This document shows, one piece after another, positions 1 through 5,991 of a stretch of DNA of 6,185 nt. Position 1 is the stretch's first letter, and each line of letters begins with the position of its first letter. Made by a program: the position numbers and the translations under genes. The notes beneath the pieces are model-generated. The model was given only the letters and a program-made list of their open reading frames with translations, searched no databases and had not been told where the DNA came from. Source of the stretch: Kiritimatiellia bacterium (GTDB lineage Bacteria; Verrucomicrobiota; Kiritimatiellia; SLAD01); the NCBI GenBank assembly GCA_007134175.1, contig SLLF01000294.1:1-6185 (forward strand), given 5' to 3'.

Positions 1-799
1 CCTCGGCGACGGCCCTGACCGCGTCCAGTTGAACGGCGCACCGATGCCTGCCAACCATCCGTTTGCCCAGCGCGTCACCGCCTATTTAAACCTTTTCCGC
101 ACCGATCACGGTTACGATGTGGCAACCCGTAGCACCGTTCCCGTTGCGGCCGGCGTCGCTTCCTCCGCTGCCGGGTTCGCCGCACTGGCCCTGGCGCTGG
201 ATGCCCTCTACGACTGGCAGCTTGATCGGACCTCCTGTTCCATACTGGCACGGCTAGGCAGTGGCAGTGCCTGCCGCTCGGTATTCAGTGGTTTCGTGGA
301 ATGGCACGCCGGCGAGCGGGATGACGGCATGGACAGTGTCGCGCAGCCATTGGAAGTGGTATGGCCCGATTTCCGGCTGGGGGTATGGTACATCTCGCAA
401 GCCCCAAAACCGGTCAGCTCCCGCGTAGCGATGCGGCAAACGCGCGAAACCAGCCTGTTATATCGTGCCTGGCCGGAGCAGGTTCGCCAGGATCTAGCGG
501 CCATTCGGGCGGGCTTGGCCGATCGCGACATCGAGCGGCTTGGTGCGGCAGCCGAGCGCAACGCATTGGCCATGCATGCCACCATGGCCGCGGCGACGCC
601 CCCCATTCTTTATTGGCAACCGGGCACCGTTGCCGGTCTGCAGCGCATCTGGGAAGCGCGCGCAGATGGCTGCCCTGTCTTCGCCACGCTGGACGCAGGA
701 CCCAACCTAAAACTCATTTATCCGGCCAGCGCAGCAACCGACGTAGCGGAGCGCTTCCCAGAGCTGCAGCCCACTGATGGTTCAGAAATGCACCGTTAG
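1..799 (+). CDS. mvaD: Diphosphomevalonate decarboxylase, 5'-truncated by window edge
   Basis: This enzyme carries out the ATP-dependent decarboxylation of mevalonate 5-diphosphate to isopentenyl diphosphate, the last step of the classical mevalonate pathway, in the cytosol. The reading frame is open from base 2 with no stop, and 265 residues are visible. The first possible in-frame start (TTG at 29) lies inside conserved sequence, so the true start is upstream. Family hallmarks are present, numbered from base 2: the GHMP-kinase phosphate loop GVASSAAGFAAL (51-62), the block GSGSACRS (86-93) with the serine and arginine matching yeast Ser155/Arg158, VSSRVAMRQT (138-147), and DAGPN (231-235), whose Asp matches the catalytic Asp302 of yeast. 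By alignment from memory, about 60-70 N-terminal residues are missing, including the usual KYWGK-type segment. Keeping the Asp and Arg argues for a true decarboxylase rather than mevalonate-3-kinase-type relatives. The end overlaps the convergent downstream gene by 18 bp. Confidence 0.93.
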   Translation, partial: LGDGPDRVQLNGAPMPANHPFAQRVTAYLNLFRTDHGYDVATRSTVPVAAGVASSAAGFAALALALDALYDWQLDRTSCSILARLGSGSACRSVFSGFVEWHAGERDDGMDSVAQPLEVVWPDFRLGVWYISQAPKPVSSRVAMRQTRETSLLYRAWPEQVRQDLAAIRAGLADRDIERLGAAAERNALAMHATMAAATPPILYWQPGTVAGLQRIWEARADGCPVFATLDAGPNLKLIYPASAATDVAERFPELQPTDGSEMHR

Positions 800-1942
800 A
801 CCGAGGGAAACCACGGGATAGACCCGGAACCAGTCCAGCACATCCTCATTCTTGCCTTGCAACTCACGCATCGCCGCCGCATTGCCCGCCATGGGCCCGG
901 TGGACCGTAACGTATAGCGGTAATCTTGTAGCAGTACACCCAGATCAAACGAAGCCGCCACTAGCGCGTCCGGACGGACGGCATTACCGAAGCCGATCCC
1001 GAAGTAAGGGGCCACGTTATCAAAGCGAGCCGTGCCGCTCAGGCGACCGGCTTCCGCTGGCGCAAACCGTGATCCTCCCACCCGGACGATGCCACGCGGC
1101 TCACCGGTCACGTCGATGTTGGCATCCTGTACCGCCAATCCGGCGCTAAACCGGAATTGCCGGCGTGGTCCCGGGTATAGATCCAGCAACAACTTTGCGC
1201 CCAAGGATTCCCAGTCGTAGTCAAAATCCACATTGCGCGTAGTCGCTTTATAGAGGAAACTGACATAATCCGTCACGAGCCGCAGATTGGCCCATCGCGC
1301 CAGGTAAAGCACGGCGTCAACACCTACGCCTGCCGTCCCAACATGGCCACCCAGTGCAAATCCACTCCAGTTAAACGCATCCGGATTCGGATAGCCGTGC
1401 CGGTCGTAATGACTTACCGGAGCAGCATCACTCGGTGATTCCACCATAGCCCGCAGGGCCGGGGCCGACGAAGGATCCGTCGGTGGCACCGGCCTGGGTG
1501 CGGGCGCAGGTTGGGGCGCAGGTCTGGCCTCCCGCACGGATTGTATGGGGGGCGGGGTCGTCGGTTCTGCTCGCCATATGGCCGGCGCATCAGCCGTCCG
1601 TTCCCGTTCGACTGGTCGGGGGGGAGAGGGCTCTTGACGCGGGGGAGGCACCACGCGTGTGTGTTCCGGCTCCATCTGCGGCGGAGCCGGCTGGATACGA
1701 ATCGCCGGCGGATCATCAGTCACCGGCTCCATGGGCTGAACCGCGGCAGGCAATGGTTCGACCGCTGTCCGTTCAGGTGTTACCCGGCGCTCCACGCGCT
1801 CCGGTCGCTCTGGTGCCTCCTGCATCCGGATATGAGGTGGCCGGATCTGCGCTTCCGCCGCAACCCATCCCAATCCCAACACGCTCACCCCACAAACCCA
1901 TCTTCCCCATCGGGCCCGGCACACTGATCTGGTAGATTCCAT
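782..1942 (-). CDS. Outer-membrane beta-barrel protein with proline-rich linker
   Basis: This is a 386-residue exported protein of unknown specific function. Residues 1-31 form a signal peptide: basic residues, a hydrophobic stretch around 15-28, and an AEA cleavage site before Gln32. Residues 32-176 are low-complexity and rich in Pro, Arg and Glu (about 39 prolines in 145 residues). They probably form an extended or disordered periplasmic segment. From about 190 to 386 the sequence alternates polar and hydrophobic residues in short strands separated by Gly/Asp turns, for example FALGGHVGTAGVGVDAVLYL, FRFSAGLAV, PYFGIGFGN and VVSLGLTVHF. It ends in Phe, the usual C-terminal signal for BAM-dependent outer-membrane insertion. 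The barrel length would suit about eight strands, like OmpA/OmpW-size porins, but I cannot assign a family. The ATG at 1942 has only a distant purine-rich AGGGAAGGG in front. The gene is divergent from acs and convergent with mvaD, so it is probably monocistronic. Confidence 0.85.
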   Translation of the reverse strand: MESTRSVCRARWGRWVCGVSVLGLGWVAAEAQIRPPHIRMQEAPERPERVERRVTPERTAVEPLPAAVQPMEPVTDDPPAIRIQPAPPQMEPEHTRVVPPPRQEPSPPRPVERERTADAPAIWRAEPTTPPPIQSVREARPAPQPAPAPRPVPPTDPSSAPALRAMVESPSDAAPVSHYDRHGYPNPDAFNWSGFALGGHVGTAGVGVDAVLYLARWANLRLVTDYVSFLYKATTRNVDFDYDWESLGAKLLLDLYPGPRRQFRFSAGLAVQDANIDVTGEPRGIVRVGGSRFAPAEAGRLSGTARFDNVAPYFGIGFGNAVRPDALVAASFDLGVLLQDYRYTLRSTGPMAGNAAAMRELQGKNEDVLDWFRVYPVVSLGLTVHF

Positions 1943-1980
1943 TAACGCTTAACCCTTCCCTTGTTTCTTATCAGGCCCGC

Positions 1981-2009
1981 ATATTGCCTGCCCAATTCAC
2001 GGGAGACAA
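1981..2009 (-). promoter_or_regulatory. Possible weak sigma-70 promoter for the outer-membrane protein gene
   Basis: On the minus strand, TTGTCT (2009-2004) lies 17 bp before CAATAT (1986-1981), about 40 bp upstream of the ATG at 1942. The -35 box matches the consensus fairly well (4 of 6), but the -10 box matches poorly (3 of 6). This is only a candidate, offered because the gene must be transcribed from the 192-bp divergent region. Confidence 0.18.
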
Positions 2010-2047
2010 GCCTTTTTGCCTGCGTACCGAAAGGGCTGCATTCAGCC

Positions 2048-2075
2048 TTGACCATGACCGCCACCATGGTAGTGT
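2048..2075 (+). promoter_or_regulatory. Possible sigma-70 promoter for acs
   Basis: TTGACC (2048-2053) is followed after 16 bp by TAGTGT (2070-2075). These match the -35 and -10 consensus at 4 of 6 or better, 59 bp before the acs start. A second -10-like hexamer, TATCAT (2101-2106), lies closer to the gene and overlaps the dyad element, but it lacks a good -35 box. acs genes in some bacteria use other regulators or sigma-54, and I see no clear sigma-54 box here. Confidence 0.22.
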
Positions 2076-2101
2076 TTTCCCTGATACGTATGCACGGTTT
2101 T

Positions 2102-2117
2102 ATCATTCGAGAGTGAT
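2102..2117 (+). promoter_or_regulatory. 16-bp dyad element upstream of acs, candidate operator
   Basis: ATCATTC and GAGTGAT flank a central GA. Six of the seven arm positions are perfectly complementary, and the seventh (T2106 with G2113) is a T-G mismatch. A two-base centre is too short for a good RNA hairpin, so protein binding is the more natural reading. The element sits just in front of the acs Shine-Dalgarno and overlaps a possible -10 hexamer. No regulator can be named from this sequence. Confidence 0.25.
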
Positions 2118-2121
2118 CATC

Positions 2122-2129
2122 AGGGAGGG
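2122..2129 (+). promoter_or_regulatory. Strong Shine-Dalgarno for acs
   Basis: AGGGAGGG ends 5 bases before the ATG at 2135. This supports 2135 as the acs start and predicts efficient initiation. Confidence 0.75.
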
Positions 2130-2134
2130 TTGTC

Positions 2135-4054
2135 ATGGTTCCGAATATTTCCTCGTTAAGCAGCTACATTCTGGAGTATCAACGCAGTTGTGCAAATCCT
2201 ACCGGGTACTGGGCTTATGTTGCTGACACCTTTTATTGGCGCAGAAAATACGATGAGGTCCTGCGCTGGGATTTCGAGAAACCGGAAATAGCCTGGTACG
2301 TCAATGGCAAGCTAAACATCACCGAAAACATCTTCGAACGGCAGATTTACTATCGCCGCAAACAAGTTGCGCTTTACTGGGAGCCCAACGATCCCGGCCA
2401 GCCCGCCCGGAGCCTGACCTATCAGGAATTGTTCGAAGCTACCCAGCAATTCGCCAACGTGCTCATCGCGCAAGGCGTTCGCAAGGGTGACCGTGTAGCC
2501 ATCTACATGCCGATGGTACCCGAGCTGGTGGTAGCCATGCTGGCCTGCGCCCGCATTGGTGCGGTCCATTCGGTTATCTTCGCCGGGTTCTCCGCCCAGT
2601 CATTGGCTGAACGGATTAATGATGCGGGTGCCCGGGTGTTGATCACCGCCGATGGCGGCTACCGGGGGGAAAAAACGATTCCGATCAAAGCCATTGCCGA
2701 CGAGGCCATGGAATCCACCGAGTGTGTGGAGCGAGCCATTGTACTGCGCCGCACCGGCGAATCGGTACCGATGAAGGCCGGGCGCGATTATTGGTGGCAT
2801 GACCTCAAAAAGAATGCTCCCCTGGTACACGAAGCCGTAGAGGTGGATGCAGAGGATCCACTTTATATTCTCTACACCAGCGGATCCACCGGCAAGCCCA
2901 AGGGACTGGTTCACACGACGGCCGGCTACATGGTCTACACCGCCCACACCTTCCGGAATGTCTTTCAATACGAGGAAGGCGACGTCTACTTCTGCTCCGC
3001 CGATATCGGTTGGGTCACAGGACACAGCTATCTCGTCTATGGTCCACTGTTGAATGGTGCCACCAACGTGATGTTCGAGGGCGTGCCGACCTGGCCCGAT
3101 GCCGGGCGGTACTGGCAGATCATCGATAAATACCGCGTAAATCAGTTTTATACCGCTCCCACTGCCATCCGCGCGTTAATGGCGCTTGGCATGGAATGGC
3201 TGAACGGCAAGGATCTCGGTTCGCTAAAAGTGCTGGGCACCGTGGGTGAACCGATCAATGAAGAGGCGTGGCACTGGTACCACGATCATATAGGCAAGAA
3301 CAAATGCCCCATCGTAGACACGTGGTGGCAGACGGAAACCGGTGGCATTATGATCAGTCCGCTGGCCGGTATCATACCGACCAAACCGTCCTATGCCACA
3401 CTCCCCTTTGTTGGCATTCAACCCGCCATTGTGGACGATAACGGCAACGAATTAACCGGCAACAGTGTCGAAGGCAACTTGGCCATCAAATTCCCCTGGC
3501 CCGGTATGGCCCGCACCATCTGGGGGGATCACGAACGATTCCGCCATACCTATTTCGGACGGTTCGCCAACCTGTATTTCACCGGCGACGGCGTCAAGCG
3601 TGATGAAGACGGCTACTACCGCATTCTGGGACGAGTCGACGATGTCATCAACGTCTCCGGCCATCGGCTCGGCACGGCGGAGATTGAAAATGCCATCAAC
3701 GAGCATCCCCTAGTGGTCGAATCCGCTGTCGTAGCCTTCCCCCACCCGGTCAAGGGACAAGGCATCTACGCCTTCGCCATCTGCAACGAATTCAGTACCG
3801 GGGGCGAGGCAGGCATTCGCCAGTCGGTCGTAAAAACGGTGGAGCGGATTATTGGACCCTTTGCGCGACCGGATAAAGTCCTGGTGGTCAGTGGATTGCC
3901 AAAGACGAGGTCGGGCAAGATCATGCGCCGTATCCTGCGCAAAATTGCGCTAGGCGAAGGGGATGACTTTGGCGATACGACCACCCTGCTGGATCCTGCC
4001 GTGGTCGATGAAATTGTAACCAAGGCTCGGGCCATGGAGGCCGAAGCAGGATGA
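2135..4054 (+). CDS. acs: Acetyl-CoA synthetase (acetate--CoA ligase, AMP-forming)
   Basis: This cytosolic enzyme activates acetate with ATP to acetyl-AMP, then transfers the acetyl group to CoA. At 639 residues it is full length for the Acs family (about 650). The order of blocks is right: an N-terminal ACAS_N-type segment (about 20-80), the P-loop YTSGSTGKPKG (247-257), GWVTGHSY (292-299), GTVGEPIN (368-375), the adenylate-binding DTWWQTETGG (395-404), the hinge block ILGRVDDVINVSGHR (497-511), and the C-terminal PKTRSGKIMRR (589-599). The acetate-pocket residues of the Salmonella enzyme (Val310, Thr311, Val386, Trp414) correspond to Val294, Thr295, Val370 and Trp398. A small acyl pocket is therefore kept, and acetate is favoured over larger acids, although propionate may also be used. 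Lys595 matches the catalytic lysine (Salmonella Lys609) that Pat acetylates and CobB deacetylates, so reversible acetylation is plausible. The start has a strong Shine-Dalgarno. The gene stands alone between divergent and convergent neighbours. Confidence 0.96.
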   Translation: MVPNISSLSSYILEYQRSCANPTGYWAYVADTFYWRRKYDEVLRWDFEKPEIAWYVNGKLNITENIFERQIYYRRKQVALYWEPNDPGQPARSLTYQELFEATQQFANVLIAQGVRKGDRVAIYMPMVPELVVAMLACARIGAVHSVIFAGFSAQSLAERINDAGARVLITADGGYRGEKTIPIKAIADEAMESTECVERAIVLRRTGESVPMKAGRDYWWHDLKKNAPLVHEAVEVDAEDPLYILYTSGSTGKPKGLVHTTAGYMVYTAHTFRNVFQYEEGDVYFCSADIGWVTGHSYLVYGPLLNGATNVMFEGVPTWPDAGRYWQIIDKYRVNQFYTAPTAIRALMALGMEWLNGKDLGSLKVLGTVGEPINEEAWHWYHDHIGKNKCPIVDTWWQTETGGIMISPLAGIIPTKPSYATLPFVGIQPAIVDDNGNELTGNSVEGNLAIKFPWPGMARTIWGDHERFRHTYFGRFANLYFTGDGVKRDEDGYYRILGRVDDVINVSGHRLGTAEIENAINEHPLVVESAVVAFPHPVKGQGIYAFAICNEFSTGGEAGIRQSVVKTVERIIGPFARPDKVLVVSGLPKTRSGKIMRRILRKIALGEGDDFGDTTTLLDPAVVDEIVTKARAMEAEAG

Positions 4055-4084
4055 AACCATTACGTGCGCGTACGTGCACCGGTT
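4055..4084. terminator. Inverted repeat after acs, weak terminator candidate
   Basis: Bases 4064-4079 form a near-perfect palindrome (GTGCGCGT/ACGTGCAC, one G-T pair). It is enclosed by AACC (4055-4058) and GGTT (4081-4084), which can extend the stem across an uneven internal loop. It follows the acs stop directly, in the 90-bp gap between convergent genes, where a bidirectional terminator would be expected. No T-run follows on either strand, so it is not a classic intrinsic terminator. The rest of the gap up to 4144 shows nothing else clear. Confidence 0.22.
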
Positions 4085-4144
4085 ACTGACATCCGAGGCC
4101 TGAAACCGGCTCACTCCACCAGCATTACAGGATCGGGCAAGTGG

Positions 4145-4894
4145 CTATACCTCTTCTCGCCCAGGCGGTTCATGTGTGCCCGCGTACCACTGCATCTGGC
4201 GGGCTATTCCCATCATGATGCGGGAGTCGATTTCGGTTAACTTGCCGCGAGCCAATATGCGGCGCAGGGCCAGCATCATATGATCAGCCTTGGGCGGCTC
4301 CATGAAGCCGATGGTCAGCAAGGTGTCGCGCCACATGGCAAACATGCGCTCGCGCAAGGCCGCCGGAGCTTCCGGCCCCTCCGCGGGAGGCGGGCTATAC
4401 TCGCCGGCCGCCACGTACAGCTCATAGGCGCAAACCATCACCGCATGCGATACGTTCAGGGAGGCGTAGGCATCCGACGAAGGGATCCGGATCAGATGGG
4501 TGCAGCAGGCGATATTGTCGTTGCTCAGCCCGTTATCCTCCGGCCCGAAGACCAAGGCCACCGGACCATCGGCGGCGGCCGCCAGTAAATCCGGGGCCCA
4601 TTCACGCGGGGTCCGCGAATGTTGACGGTATAGTCCCGTCCGCGCCGTCGTGCCCGCGACCAAGCGGCAATCGGCAACCGCTTCCGCCAAACTCGGAACC
4701 GCCCGGTGATGATCCCACAGGTCGCGCGCCCGGTAGGACCACTTGACGGCGTCAAAGGCATTAAAGTCATCTCGCGGAGCGGCAATGACCAAGTCCTTCA
4801 ACCCCATGTTCATCATCGCGCGGCAAACCGATCCCACGTTGCCACCGTAGAGGGGGCTGACCAGCACAATCCGGATATGGTCGAGACGATTCAC
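4145..4894 (-). CDS. trmJ: tRNA (cytidine/uridine-32-2'-O)-methyltransferase, TrmJ-type SPOUT enzyme
   Basis: This is a SAM-dependent RNA 2'-O-ribose methyltransferase. The TrmJ family modifies position 32 in the tRNA anticodon loop, in the cytosol. It has 249 residues, close to E. coli TrmJ (246). The three SPOUT (trefoil-knot) motifs are visible: GNVGSVCRAMMNMG (18-31), with Arg25 matching E. coli catalytic Arg23; ALVFGPEDNGLSN (113-125); and IPSSDAYASLNVSHAV (137-152). A C-terminal helical extension (about 175-240, with TLLTIGF and LRRILARGKL) resembles the TrmJ dimerisation tail and argues against TrmH or RlmB. The start is GTG at 4894. The in-frame codons upstream offer no other start before a TGA at 4909-4907, which is also the stop of the preceding gene. 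No clear Shine-Dalgarno is visible, so translation may be coupled to the peptidase gene 12 bp upstream. The precise substrate (C/U32) is inferred from the family. Confidence 0.88.
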   Translation of the reverse strand: MNRLDHIRIVLVSPLYGGNVGSVCRAMMNMGLKDLVIAAPRDDFNAFDAVKWSYRARDLWDHHRAVPSLAEAVADCRLVAGTTARTGLYRQHSRTPREWAPDLLAAAADGPVALVFGPEDNGLSNDNIACCTHLIRIPSSDAYASLNVSHAVMVCAYELYVAAGEYSPPPAEGPEAPAALRERMFAMWRDTLLTIGFMEPPKADHMMLALRRILARGKLTEIDSRIMMGIARQMQWYAGTHEPPGREEV

Positions 4895-4906
4895 GCGGAC
4901 AACACA

Positions 4907-5977
4907 TCAGAACGGGATGAAGTCGGTTTGCTCCGTGATCGCGGCACAGGTATGCGCCATCAGCTCCGACGTGGCGGTTAGATCATTCAAGCTCACCACC
5001 TCGCAGGGGGTGTGCATGTAGCGATTCGGGATGCTGACCAAACCGGTGGCGACACCGCCGCGTGTTATCTGGATGGCGTTGGCATCCGTGCCGGTGCCGC
5101 GCGATTCAACGTTAATCTGGTGGGCGATCTTCTGTTTCTCCGCCGTCTTCACCATCAGATTGAACAACTTGGGATTCACATTAGGTCCGCGCGTGATGAC
5201 CACCCCCTTGCCCACGTTGATCTTGCCGTATTTTTTAACCGCATCCCCCATCGAGGGGTAATCCGTCGCAAACGTGACGTCCACGGCCATGCCCACCTGG
5301 GGGTCGACGCCGAAAGCGGCCGTCCGCGCTCCACGCAAACCGATCTCCTCCTGGACCGTAGCCACGGCATGCACCTCGGCTTGCGGTTTCAGCTTGGCCA
5401 ACAGGCGGGCCGCTTCGAGCACCGTGAAGGCCCCTACCCGGTTGTCCATACCACGTCCGGCTACCAGGTCGCGGTCCAGGCGCTGCAGGGTCGGCGCCAG
5501 TACCAGTGGATCCCCAATGGACACCATTTTTTCCGCGGCGCGCCGATTGGCCGCACCAATATCCACCCATTGGGCATCCAGCTTGGTGACCTTGTTGCGC
5601 TGCTCTTCCTGCAGTAAATGGATCGGGCATTTACCGATCACACCCGCCACGTGTGCCCCTTTGCGACCACGGATAATGACGTGCTGTCCTTGCGGAATCT
5701 GAGGATCCCAGCCGCCCACGGGCTGGACCCAGCAGAAGCCGTTATCGTCAATATGACTGATCAAAAAACCGATCTCATCGTAATGGCCGGATAACATAAT
5801 GCGCGGTCTTCCGCCGGGATTGATGACGGCATCACTATTGCCATGCGTGTCACGCCGGATATCGGTCGCGAATGAACGGGCTTCCTCGAGCCAAACAGCC
5901 GCCGCCTCGTCCTCATACCCGGAGGGACTAACGGTGGCAAGCAAGCGCGACAAAAATTCGAACGATCGTTTCTTCAT
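4907..5977 (-). CDS. M42-family metallo-aminopeptidase (TET-type)
   Basis: This is probably a cytosolic dinuclear-metal aminopeptidase that trims peptides, belonging to the family that includes TET peptidases, glutamyl aminopeptidase and FrvX/YpdE. Starting at the ATG at 5977, it has 356 residues. The metal and catalytic residues of M42 are all present: His65 and Asp67 in GHYDEIGF, Asp178 in GMDNRVGAF, the Glu210-Glu211 pair in VQEEIGLRG, Asp233 in AVDVTFATD, and His322 in NRYMHTPCE. A GTGTDANAI motif (295-303) is also typical. An ATG at 6001 would add eight residues (MALVRSRA). It is rejected because AAGGAG lies 7 bases before the 5977 ATG and inside the longer version. An N-terminus of KKRSFEFLSRLLATVSPSGYE also fits the family. 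The gene lies 14 bp after an upstream gene and 12 bp before trmJ, which suggests an operon. There is no signal peptide. Substrate preference cannot be read from the sequence. Confidence 0.93.
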   Translation of the reverse strand: MKKRSFEFLSRLLATVSPSGYEDEAAAVWLEEARSFATDIRRDTHGNSDAVINPGGRPRIMLSGHYDEIGFLISHIDDNGFCWVQPVGGWDPQIPQGQHVIIRGRKGAHVAGVIGKCPIHLLQEEQRNKVTKLDAQWVDIGAANRRAAEKMVSIGDPLVLAPTLQRLDRDLVAGRGMDNRVGAFTVLEAARLLAKLKPQAEVHAVATVQEEIGLRGARTAAFGVDPQVGMAVDVTFATDYPSMGDAVKKYGKINVGKGVVITRGPNVNPKLFNLMVKTAEKQKIAHQINVESRGTGTDANAIQITRGGVATGLVSIPNRYMHTPCEVVSLNDLTATSELMAHTCAAITEQTDFIPF

Positions 5978-5984
5978 AGCTCTA

Positions 5985-5990
5985 CTCCTT
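5985..5990 (-). promoter_or_regulatory. Shine-Dalgarno that fixes the M42 peptidase start
   Basis: AAGGAG on the minus strand (5990-5985) is followed by a 7-base spacer and the ATG at 5977. It begins just after the stop of the upstream gene (5994-5992) and decides the start in favour of 5977 over 6001. Confidence 0.8.
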
Positions 5991-5991
5991 A

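Noticed and set aside
1483..1935. Plus-strand open frames of 138 and 150 codons opposite the outer-membrane protein gene.
   Set aside because: They are shadows of the proline-rich region. Proline codons on one strand read as Gly/Arg/Trp-type codons without stops on the other. There is no ribosome site or family match, and the minus-strand gene has a clear signal peptide.
1942..2136. Small minus-strand ORF of 64 codons filling the divergent intergenic region, with its stop overlapping the ATG of the outer-membrane protein gene (TAATG).
   Set aside because: It has no good Shine-Dalgarno (only a GAGG about 15 bases away), its start overlaps the acs start on the other strand, and it resembles no family I know. 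It would also occupy the promoter region of both genes. Leader-peptide status is possible but unsupported.
2600..3025. Minus-strand open frame of 141 codons within acs.
   Set aside because: It lies opposite the highly conserved adenylation core of acs and shows no motifs or start signals of its own.
2135..4054. Propionyl-CoA synthetase (PrpE) as the identity of the acs-like gene.
   Set aside because: The acetate-pocket Val-Thr, Val and Trp positions and the VDTWWQTETGG and GWVTGHSY blocks match Acs closely. The gene is also not near methylcitrate-cycle genes in this window.
5012..5617. Long plus-strand open frame of 201 codons opposite the M42 peptidase gene.
   Set aside because: The minus-strand frame carries all M42 metal ligands. 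The plus-strand translation is His/Arg-rich with no recognisable domain, which is typical of an antisense shadow.
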